64,000 bases of DNA from positions 25,440-89,439 of the forward strand of contig JANYGB010000053.1 of assembly GCA_025359445.1 (NCBI GenBank), written 5' to 3'. This document shows, piece after piece, positions 48,702 through 55,133 of this stretch. Each line of letters starts with the position of its first letter. The first letter of the stretch is position 1. A program made the translations under genes and the position numbers. The notes beneath the pieces were generated by a model, which saw nothing but the letters and a program-made list of their open reading frames with translations, had not been told where the DNA came from and made no database searches. This DNA is from Sphingomonadaceae bacterium (GTDB lineage Bacteria > Pseudomonadota > Alphaproteobacteria > Sphingomonadales > Sphingomonadaceae).

Positions 48702-49802
48702 CTATGGCATGCCGTCACCCGTCATTTTCTGCATCACTGCCACGACTTGCGCGATCATCGCAGGATCGAATGGCGTGGGCGGACTGCCAAGTTCGCGGAT
48801 CAGCTCGCCTTGCTTATGCACGGGCACCGCACCGTAACTGGTGAACGTCGTCATCAGATCGGCATGGCCCAGGTTCTGCGACCACGCCTTCATCTGCATG
48901 ACGGGCAGATTCAATTGCATCGCATGGCGCACCAGCATGTCGCGGAAACTGTGCGGGTTGAAATACGGCAGATCGGCCAGCGCGAAGGCCCGCTTGAATA
49001 TGTCGCGGATCGGATTGGTTGTCGCCCAGCCGTGGCGCGCCAACCCCAACGCAGCAAAACCGCCGCCCTCGCCCAAGCCCATTTTGGTTGCCGGGAAGAG
49101 GGGGTCGGCCGACCCCCAAAAATGGTCGCGATCCAGTTCGCCAATCCATTTGGTCACAATTGCCTCCGCACCTTTGCAAACCGGCATGAAATAGGTCCGG
49201 AAGGTCTTGGCGAATTTGGTCCGCACCGTTCGCGCGTCCTGTTCGACATAGCCGCCCGCAAGGTTGACGTGACCCAGCCGGAAACTGGCCAACGCATCGA
49301 CCCGCGCACCAGTGACCGCAGCGAATGCGATCAAGGCGCGGTCGCGGCGCTCCAGCACCGTTGCCACCGACATTGACCGCAAGGTGTGCTCGACTTGCGC
49401 GATAGTCGGCACGGTCTTCTCCCGCCGCGCCTGCGCAATCGCAACGTCCTTGTCGCTCAGACTGAAATAGTCGGCATCGCTATGCTGAATTCGGGATTTG
49501 AAGCCCGGCTGGTCGGCCAGCCAGAAAAAGAAAGCGCGCAGATCGCGCAGGGTGGAAAGCATGGTTGCTTTGCTTAGCTGCGCGCCCGTGCGGGCGTTTC
49601 GTTCTTCGCTCAGCTTCACCCGGAAGCCCACCGCTTGCTCAAGCCGGAATTTGGCGTATTCACGCGCCCGCGTATAGTCTTCGAAGCGCGACAGTGATCT
49701 CGCCACGGCATCGACGGTGGCTTGATCGCGGCCATGCGCGCCGGTCAGATAGGCGAAGTAGCGACGCTTGATCCGCTCGTTCGCTGCATTGTGGTTTGCC
49801 AT
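48702..49802 (-). CDS. Tyrosine recombinase (second recombinase of the island)
   Basis: The 366-aa protein has an N-terminal SAM-like core-binding region (ANERIKRRYFAYLTGAHGRD, KATMLSTLRDLRAFFFWLAD) and a catalytic domain with Arg I (AAVTGARVDALASFRLGHVN), HxxR (NPHSFRDMLVRHAMQ), His/Trp-position LGHADLMTTF and the Tyr nucleophile in TSYGAVP. It therefore looks active. The track start at 50081 crosses the preceding gene; ATG 49802 is the domain start. It sits with an excisionase-like gene and an HTH/zinc-ribbon gene directly upstream of mod-res rather than at the tRNA end, so its job may differ from integration. Confidence 0.85.
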   Translation of the reverse strand: MANHNAANERIKRRYFAYLTGAHGRDQATVDAVARSLSRFEDYTRAREYAKFRLEQAVGFRVKLSEERNARTGAQLSKATMLSTLRDLRAFFFWLADQPGFKSRIQHSDADYFSLSDKDVAIAQARREKTVPTIAQVEHTLRSMSVATVLERRDRALIAFAAVTGARVDALASFRLGHVNLAGGYVEQDARTVRTKFAKTFRTYFMPVCKGAEAIVTKWIGELDRDHFWGSADPLFPATKMGLGEGGGFAALGLARHGWATTNPIRDIFKRAFALADLPYFNPHSFRDMLVRHAMQLNLPVMQMKAWSQNLGHADLMTTFTSYGAVPVHKQGELIRELGSPPTPFDPAMIAQVVAVMQKMTGDGMP

Positions 49803-49876
49803 CGAATTTTCGTCCTTTTCGAAGTCACAATTGGGGGAAGGTTCGCTGCGCCTAACTAGGCTTGGCTGGCCATCCG

Positions 49877-50287
49877 CTATTTGGAAGTGGCCCAATCGGG
49901 CATGACCTTGGCCAGGTCGGCCTTTCGCACGCTGCGATTCATGCCAGCTTCGCACGCTTCGCAAAGCGCGCGCAGGTTGCCGCTGGTCGGTGTCCGGGCC
50001 ACATATTCGACCATTCCAAGGGCAGGGCGGCGCGATTGGCGACAACGCACGCAATAGATCATGCCGGGTGCGCTTGGGCATTTCCGGCTGGCATTGCGCT
50101 GGCGTAGAAAATCGCGGACAGCTGCCCCCTGAAACAACGCCGGTCGGGCGCTGTCGATTGGCTTCAAACCGTCAGCCTGCCAGTTGCCGATGGTGTTCTT
50201 GTGAACGGCGCAACAGCGTGCCAGCTCGGTAACGCTGTAGCTGTAGTGCAACTTGACCGAGTTTGGATTGACCCGCTTGGCGGCCAT
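49877..50287 (-). CDS. HTH and zinc-ribbon protein next to recombinase
   Basis: Residues ~15-60 form a MerR/excisionase-like HTH (YSVTELARCCAVHKNTIGNW, then QADGLKPIDSARPALFQGAA). Two CxxC pairs follow (MIYCVRCRQSRRP and LRALCEACEAGMN), making a probable zinc ribbon. A DNA-binding accessory or regulator of the adjacent recombinase is the natural inference; I recognise no named family. It begins 5 nt after the stop of the excisionase-like gene and is followed 74 nt later by the recombinase gene. Confidence 0.7.
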   Translation of the reverse strand: MAAKRVNPNSVKLHYSYSVTELARCCAVHKNTIGNWQADGLKPIDSARPALFQGAAVRDFLRQRNASRKCPSAPGMIYCVRCRQSRRPALGMVEYVARTPTSGNLRALCEACEAGMNRSVRKADLAKVMPDWATSK

Positions 50288-50292
50288 CGCCC

Positions 50293-50460
50293 CTAGCCCT
50301 CGCCAGCGACGAGCCGCCGGACCGATTCCGCGCGGATCAAGGTGCGCCGCCCCAGCTTGAATGCTTCCAGCCGCCCATCGGCGATCATCGCATAGATTGA
50401 AGTGCGCCCAAGGCTTAGCGTCCGGGCGGTATCATTGATTGAGTAAGCAAGGCGCTCCAT
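50293..50460 (-). CDS. Excisionase-like small HTH protein (not in ORF track)
   Basis: The 55-aa frame reads MERLAYSINDTARTLSLGRT followed by SIYAMIADGRLEAFKLGRRT and LIRAESVRRLVAGEG. This is the standard excisionase/MerR-like winged helix (YSINDTA...GRTSIY..I.DGRL.A.KLGRRTLI). Such proteins bend DNA for excision or regulate island genes. It is too short for the track. It heads the unit xis-like - HTH/zinc ribbon - recombinase. Confidence 0.85.
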   Translation of the reverse strand: MERLAYSINDTARTLSLGRTSIYAMIADGRLEAFKLGRRTLIRAESVRRLVAGEG

Positions 50461-50558
50461 TGTCCTGTTCTCCGACGCGACTGGCGGGTGCCAGTGAACG
50501 TGTCCAAGCTTAAGCGAAGGAACGGAGCGACTTCGGCCTGAAACCCGCTAAAAGGCCG

Positions 50559-51389
50559 CTAATCAGTTTCCGGCGTTTCAGGCCTTTCAAGCCGGTTCAT
50601 GATCTTTGCGGCACGTTGCCGCACTTGGCTCGGAGCCGGGCAATCTCCCGTTTGGTTGGTAAACCAAGCTGCGATCATTTCTTCAATGCGTGCCTGCGCC
50701 CCGTGGCCAGTCGGCAAACCATCTGGTCGCTGTGCTTCCGCAACAACAGCAACCATCGCACCTTCCCAATCCCATCTGGCCGGTCGACCGATTTGGGATT
50801 GGCGGGAATTTTTCGGGGGGGCGAAAGAAAACGATTGTTGCAAGGTCGCGCTCGGCAGCAACAGCTCAATTTCACTAAAGTCGAATTTCAATCCGGACAT
50901 GTCGGCATCATATGAAGGCTTATGAAGCGATGATCCCAGATGGTCCGCCTGATCCCAGAAAAAAAGGTCGAATAATGCCCCGTGACCATCAACATCTTTC
51001 GCCGTTAGGCGACCGAACTCCCAATCAATTTCTTCCGACAGCAGGAAAAATCCGACATCCACCACTACGGGTTCATCGGCTTCTCCCCAGACATTAGGAT
51101 CATCATCAAACCGATCATGCAAGGCCTTGCCCACAATGCGATTTGCCATTTCTTCGCCATAGTGTTGGCGGATAAAATCATCCATTTTTGGGCCGGAAAG
51201 CTCGCCAACTTCATTGTGATGCTCAAAATGGAATTCGGCGACCGAACAGTAAGGCTGGATTCGCCCTTCGCTTGCATAGACCTTTAGGCCGTCGTTGAAG
51301 GCCATCCAACATAAGAAGCGATTTACCCAAGGGCGGGGCGCAGCTTGCGAAAGGAAGCTCAGCGCTTCGCCGGTTGGAATCAGTTTCAC
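50559..51389 (-). CDS. Island protein of unknown function with C-terminal DNA-binding-like region
   Basis: The 276-aa product has no recognised catalytic motif. Its N-terminal two thirds (WVNRFLCWMAFNDGLKVYAS, LLSEEIDWEFGRLTAKDVDG) are acidic and mixed alpha/beta. The last ~80 residues (GRPARWDWEGAMVAVVAEAQ to SQVRQRAAKIMNRLERPE) resemble a helical module seen in many integrase-adjacent proteins of mobile islands, perhaps DNA-binding. GTG 51389 overlaps the integrase TGA by 4 nt (GTGA), so it is translated from the integrase message. Confidence 0.65.
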   Translation of the reverse strand: MKLIPTGEALSFLSQAAPRPWVNRFLCWMAFNDGLKVYASEGRIQPYCSVAEFHFEHHNEVGELSGPKMDDFIRQHYGEEMANRIVGKALHDRFDDDPNVWGEADEPVVVDVGFFLLSEEIDWEFGRLTAKDVDGHGALFDLFFWDQADHLGSSLHKPSYDADMSGLKFDFSEIELLLPSATLQQSFSFAPPKNSRQSQIGRPARWDWEGAMVAVVAEAQRPDGLPTGHGAQARIEEMIAAWFTNQTGDCPAPSQVRQRAAKIMNRLERPETPETD

Positions 51390-52618
51390 ATCCTAGAGAT
51401 AGCATGCCCTCCGATTTGCACCACAGTTGCGCCAGTTCGCAGTGTATCTAGATGATCAGCCCACCACTGCGCCATTTCAACCCGTTCGCCCCAATGCGCC
51501 CCCCGGTGATAGGCGGCGCGCACTGCGTCTCTGTCTTTGTGTGCCAGTGCCCGCTCGATTGCGTCTGACGACCATTTACCGGACTCGTTCAACAGCGTGC
51601 TGGCCATCGCTCGAAAGCCGTGCGCGGTCATGTCGTGTTTGGTGTAACCCAGCCGCCGCAGCGCCGCATTGACGGTGTTTTCGGACATTGGCCGTGCAGG
51701 GGTGCGGATCGAAGGGAACACATAACGGCCATCGCCGGTCAGATCGCGTGCACGCTCCAGCAATGCCAGCGTTTGCTTTGAAAGCGGAACGACATGCTCC
51801 AGCCGCCCCTTCATTTTCTCGCCGGGAATGCGCCAGATCGCAGCGTCGGTATCAAATTCCGTCCATTCGGCGTGGCGCAGTTCACCCGGCCTCACAAACA
51901 TCAGCGCCGAAAGCTGCAAGGCGATTTGAGTCACCGGACTACCTTCATAGCCGTCGATTGCGCGAAGCAGTTCGCCCGCTTTCTTCGGCTCCAGGATTGC
52001 CGCATGATGCTTGGTCTTGTGGCTTACCAATGCGCCGCGCAAATCGCGGGTCGGGTCGAATTTGGCCATTTGATTGGCGATGGCGAAGCGAAATACTTGG
52101 CTGGCGAATTGCAAGGCGCGGTGCGATGCTTCGGTGCGGCCCGTCGTTTCATACCGCCGTACGGCTTCCAGCAATTCAAACGGTTCGATTTCAGCAACCG
52201 GGCGCTGGCCTAAGGTGCGGTCCAATAGCTTCAAGAGCCATTCCTGCTTTGAAGTTGTAGGCGCGGCCCGGCCTTCGCGTTTGGCCTTTGCAATATAGGC
52301 CTGCGCAACCGCAGCGAACGAATTGGCGGCGCTTACCTTCGCCGCATGGCGGTCCCGTCGCTTGCGCTCGGCTGGATCAACGCCACTGGCGAGGAGCTTA
52401 CGCGCGTCATCGCGCAGGTCGCGCGCGTCCTTCAAGCCAACGTCCGGATAGGCCCCCAATGACAGCTTGCGCTCGACGCCGCCGGGGGAGCGATACTTGA
52501 GCCGCCACAGTCGCCCGCCGGTCGGTGTGACGAGCAAATAGAGGCCCTTTTCGTCCGATGCCTTGTAGTCCTTCGCGGCGGGCTTCAATGCGCGGATCGC
52601 GGTATCAGTCAGTGCCAT
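51386..52618 (-). CDS. int: P4-type tyrosine integrase of the tRNA-Phe island
   Basis: The N-terminus MALTDTAIRALKPAAKDYKA with GLYLLVTPTGGRLWRLKYRS is the P4-integrase arm-binding domain (DUF4102). The catalytic domain shows Arg I (FVRPGELRHAEWTEFD), TAHGFRAMASTLLNES (HxxR), the second His region ALAHKDRDAV and the Tyr in RAAYHRGAHWGER. It should integrate at the 3' end of tRNA-Phe, 166 bp from its own start. The track start 52660 is 14 codons too long. A TTTGGGGGCC site (inverted arm-type motif) lies immediately before the ATG, so Int may repress itself. Confidence 0.93.
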   Translation of the reverse strand: MALTDTAIRALKPAAKDYKASDEKGLYLLVTPTGGRLWRLKYRSPGGVERKLSLGAYPDVGLKDARDLRDDARKLLASGVDPAERKRRDRHAAKVSAANSFAAVAQAYIAKAKREGRAAPTTSKQEWLLKLLDRTLGQRPVAEIEPFELLEAVRRYETTGRTEASHRALQFASQVFRFAIANQMAKFDPTRDLRGALVSHKTKHHAAILEPKKAGELLRAIDGYEGSPVTQIALQLSALMFVRPGELRHAEWTEFDTDAAIWRIPGEKMKGRLEHVVPLSKQTLALLERARDLTGDGRYVFPSIRTPARPMSENTVNAALRRLGYTKHDMTAHGFRAMASTLLNESGKWSSDAIERALAHKDRDAVRAAYHRGAHWGERVEMAQWWADHLDTLRTGATVVQIGGHAISRM

Positions 52619-52671
52619 TTGGGGGCCTTTCAAAATCAGCTTTTCCAATAGGCCCCCCAAAAGGCCCCCAA
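52618..52671. repeat. GGCCCCCAA-type sites at the integrase end
   Basis: GGCCCCCCAA (52651-52660) and GGCCCCCAA (52663-52671) are direct repeats starting 12 bp apart, and TTGGGGGCC (52619-52627) is an inverted copy beside the int start. They mirror the pair at 44204-44224. Confidence 0.6.
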
Positions 52672-52783
52672 TGTTGTCCGCGTATGGGCGGTCATTGGCG
52701 AGCGCTGGCGGGTAAGCCAGTGCTCTTAATGGCAGATTTCTGGGGTTTTTTCAAGCTTCAGCGGGTGTCGGCGGACAAGCTGA

Positions 52784-52806
52784 TGGTGCCCGGGGGCGGA
52801 TTCGAA
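52784..52806. other. Right attachment site within the tRNA-Phe 3' end
   Basis: TGGTGCCCGGGGGCGGATTC (+GAA) is repeated, minus one C, at 44127-44148. It comprises the CCA end, acceptor 3' strand and part of the T-arm of the tRNA. Confidence 0.85.
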
Positions 52807-52859
52807 CCACCGACACGCGGATTTTCAATCCGCTGCTCTACCAACTGAGCTACCCGGGC
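52784..52859 (-). tRNA. tRNA-Phe (GAA)
   Basis: On the minus strand the 76-nt gene reads GCCCGGG (acceptor), D-arm GCTC-AGTTGGTA-GAGC, anticodon arm GCGGA-TTGAAAA-TCCGC with anticodon GAA, T-arm CGGTGGTTCGAATCCGCC-type, CCCGGGC, discriminator A and encoded CCA. The cloverleaf is complete, so the gene survived island insertion at its 3' end. The island integrase begins 166 bp downstream. Confidence 0.97.
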
Positions 52860-52943
52860 CAAGCTGCATGGCGGTCCTGAAACAGGTCCACCGGGCGGCT
52901 GGAAGCGCGCGTATGGCGAAGGCTGCCGCGCTTGGCAACCCCA

Positions 52944-53108
52944 TTATGGCTCGCCGTCATCCTCATCTTGGACGGGCGCGACAGGCAGGGCGTAACCATC
53001 TTCGAGCCAGCGCACGAGATCGCGGTCCTTGCACCGCGAGGAACAGAACGGGGTGAACTCCTCGGCTCGCGGTTTGCGGCAGATCGGGCATTTGCGAATG
53101 GTCGTCAT
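52944..53108 (-). CDS. yacG: DNA gyrase inhibitor YacG-like zinc protein
   Basis: The 54-aa protein [20 protein letters not shown] continues [20 protein letters not shown], giving the CPxC-(x)n-CSxxC zinc motif and the following RDL-RWL segment that define YacG. YacG binds GyrB and blocks DNA binding. The track start 53207 is 33 codons too early. Its ATG overlaps the stop of the RNase E/G-like gene (53105-53108, ATGA), placing it last in an infA - maf - RNase - yacG series on one strand. Confidence 0.92.
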   Translation of the reverse strand: MTTIRKCPICRKPRAEEFTPFCSSRCKDRDLVRWLEDGYALPVAPVQDEDDGEP

Positions 53109-54064
53109 AAGGGCGTGGACTGCGCGAAAGCGCCGTCGAGGGCAAGCCCGGGGCGTTCCTCCCAGCGCAGCACGCGCCCGGTCCGGCGTGCCACTTCGGC
53201 TCCCCATTCCGGGCCGATGGCGCGGCGCACTGCGGGGCTTGCAGTGATCAGCAGCACGCCTGGCTCGGTGACTCGCTCAGCCCGGCGCAGCAACATCCTC
53301 GCGGCGGCTTCGGCGCGGTTCGCCGCCAAAGCGTGAAGCAACGAAGCGCGTTCAAGCCGGGCCACTAGCTGGACAAACCCAAACCCGTTCATCGCGGTGC
53401 GTTCATGCGGCCAATCGGCGAGCGCCTCGGCCAACGCAACATCGACCGCTTGCCGGTCGGCTTTGGCTGCCAGCGTGGGGAAATCGATGCCGATCGATCC
53501 GGCTAGGTCCATCCGCGGGAGGACTTGCGCCAGCGCTGCAACCGCGGCCAGCGACAGTTCGCGCGGGGGCAGGGTGCCGTCGATATCGATCACGGTCATC
53601 GCCGGGGTCGGGCTGACTGTCAGCGCGCCACCGGGAAATTCCGCCGTGCTGCTCCACGCTTCGGCAAACAGGTCTTCCCAGATGCCGGCGGGAAATTCGC
53701 GGACGATGCGGGCATCCAGCGTCTGGGCCAAAGTGGGAGCTGGGCACGGAGCGAGTTCGGTGGGGCGCGCCTGCGCGCGCTTGAGCCGTCCGCTCTCGGC
53801 CATCGCGGCGCGGGTCACGACCAGCCGCAGCGCCGCTCCTTCGCTTGCGTCGCGGGGCAGACCAGTGACGAGCACTTCCTCACCGCTCCTGAACCGGGCT
53901 GTGCCGCGCTTGGATCCGCCCATCCGCGAGACCAGAACAGCGTCGGCAACTTCGCCCGCGACCAGCGCGCCGTGGACTTGAAGCCGTGCCGCTATTGCAT
54001 CGCCGCCCTCCAGCAAGACCGCGCGATCCTCGCCGATGCCGGTTTCAACCAGCCACTCAGCCAA
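53105..54064 (-). CDS. Small ribonuclease E/G-family protein
   Basis: The product [20 protein letters not shown] carries a degenerate S1-like N-terminal part ([20 protein letters not shown]), then the RNase E/G catalytic-fold region: [20 protein letters not shown] and [21 protein letters not shown], equivalent to the DVNSG/GGIIVIDFIDM segments with metal-binding Asp. It is about 320 aa, much shorter than RNase E/G, as in other sphingomonads. The start is uncertain: TTG 54064 begins at the conserved LAEWLVE and overlaps the maf stop by 8 nt; the track's ATG 54121 adds 19 residues from inside maf. Confidence 0.75.
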   Translation of the reverse strand: MAEWLVETGIGEDRAVLLEGGDAIAARLQVHGALVAGEVADAVLVSRMGGSKRGTARFRSGEEVLVTGLPRDASEGAALRLVVTRAAMAESGRLKRAQARPTELAPCPAPTLAQTLDARIVREFPAGIWEDLFAEAWSSTAEFPGGALTVSPTPAMTVIDIDGTLPPRELSLAAVAALAQVLPRMDLAGSIGIDFPTLAAKADRQAVDVALAEALADWPHERTAMNGFGFVQLVARLERASLLHALAANRAEAAARMLLRRAERVTEPGVLLITASPAVRRAIGPEWGAEVARRTGRVLRWEERPGLALDGAFAQSTPL

Positions 54065-54632
54065 TCGTAAATCCTGCCGCCTTGAGCAGCGCGCGTGTTT
54101 CGAACAAAGGCAGCCCGACAACGCCCGAATGGCTCCCGGAAATCCACGCGATCAAGCCCTCAGCGCTGCCTTGAATGGCATAGCCGCCGGCCTTACCGTG
54201 CCATTCGCCGCCCGCGATATAGGCATCGATTTCGGCGGCGGAGAGCGGCTTGAAGCGCACGATCGTTTCGGACAAGCGCTCGCGCAGCGTACCGTCTGGA
54301 GCGAGCAGGGCAATTGCCGAGAGCACGCGGTGGCGGCGGCCCGACATCAGCTTGAGGCACCGCCGCGCGGTGGCTTCGTCTTCGACCTTGGGCAGGATCC
54401 TGCGGCCCAGCGCCACCACGGTATCGCCCGCCAGCACAAATGCGCCGCCTCCAACCACCGCTCGGGATTTTTCCTGCGCCATCCGCGCTGCATAGACGCG
54501 CGGCAGTTCGGCCTTGCGCGGGGTTTCGTCGATATCGGCAGCGGCGATGGCGCTCGGCACGATGCCCAGCCGCGCGATCAGTTCGCGGCGACGCGGGCTG
54601 GCGGACGCTAATATCAGCTCAGGCGCGGGCAC
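54057..54632 (-). CDS. maf: Maf-like nucleoside triphosphate pyrophosphatase
   Basis: [20 protein letters not shown] is the Maf N-terminal phosphate-binding SxSPRR motif; [20 protein letters not shown] contains the conserved catalytic Asp (GDT) and K/P-x-D/E segment; and [20 protein letters not shown] is the family C-terminal signature. Maf proteins hydrolyse modified or non-canonical NTPs/dTTP/UTP and influence division. It lies 9 nt downstream of infA and overlaps the RNase E/G-like gene. Confidence 0.93.
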   Translation of the reverse strand: MPAPELILASASPRRRELIARLGIVPSAIAAADIDETPRKAELPRVYAARMAQEKSRAVVGGGAFVLAGDTVVALGRRILPKVEDEATARRCLKLMSGRRHRVLSAIALLAPDGTLRERLSETIVRFKPLSAAEIDAYIAGGEWHGKAGGYAIQGSAEGLIAWISGSHSGVVGLPLFETRALLKAAGFTIG

Positions 54633-54641
54633 GCGCCGGGT

Positions 54642-54890
54642 TTAGCCGAACTGGCCGGGGCCACCGCGGCCGGGCATGAAGCGGTACGTGATCCGCCCCT
54701 TGGTCAGATCGTAAGGGGTCAGTTCGACCAGCACTTCATCGCCAACCAGCACACGGATGCGGTTCTTGCGCATTTTACCCGCGGTGTGGCCAAGGATTTC
54801 GTGGTCGTTTTCGAGGCGGACGCGGAACATGGCGTTGGGCAGCAGTTCAACCACCGTTCCGCGCATTTCGAGCAGTTCTTCTTTCGCCAT
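54642..54890 (-). CDS. infA: Translation initiation factor IF-1
   Basis: The 82-aa S1/OB-fold protein [20 protein letters not shown] continues [49 protein letters not shown], the IF-1 consensus. It occupies the 30S A site during initiation. The C-terminal [13 protein letters not shown] tail is somewhat longer than in E. coli. ATG 54890 starts the conserved sequence; the track start 54959 is discarded. It leads the infA - maf - RNase - yacG unit. The 243-bp gap to the divergent TonB receptor holds no gene I can see. Confidence 0.96.
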   Translation of the reverse strand: MAKEELLEMRGTVVELLPNAMFRVRLENDHEILGHTAGKMRKNRIRVLVGDEVLVELTPYDLTKGRITYRFMPGRGGPGQFG

Positions 54891-55133
54891 CCGGCTTAAA
54901 GTCCGTGTGTTCTGGTGTTCATTGCCGCGCCCATAGCGACGCTTGGCGCAAAAGGCCATAGCTGCGCGCGTGCAAAATGACTGGCACTGCTGTTGGTCGA
55001 TATGGATGGTACGCCTGACAATTTGTTACACGACTGCGGGTTGCCAGCCGGGAACCCCTTCGCCAGTGCAGCAATTGTATCAGTAAGTTGATCGCCCCTC
55101 GCTGGGGCTCCACGGAAATATTGAGCCCAAATA

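Larger units (their letters stand above)
44127..52806. mobile_element. Genomic island integrated in tRNA-Phe(GAA), carrying type III R-M
   Basis: The element spans from a 22-nt copy of the tRNA 3' end behind phr to the 3' end of the tRNA-Phe gene at 52784. A P4-type integrase lies next to the tRNA, as usual. All seven cargo genes are on the minus strand. Paired GGCCCCCAA sites near both ends resemble integrase arm sites. The host order before insertion would be phr - tRNA-Phe - yacG. Confidence 0.85.
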
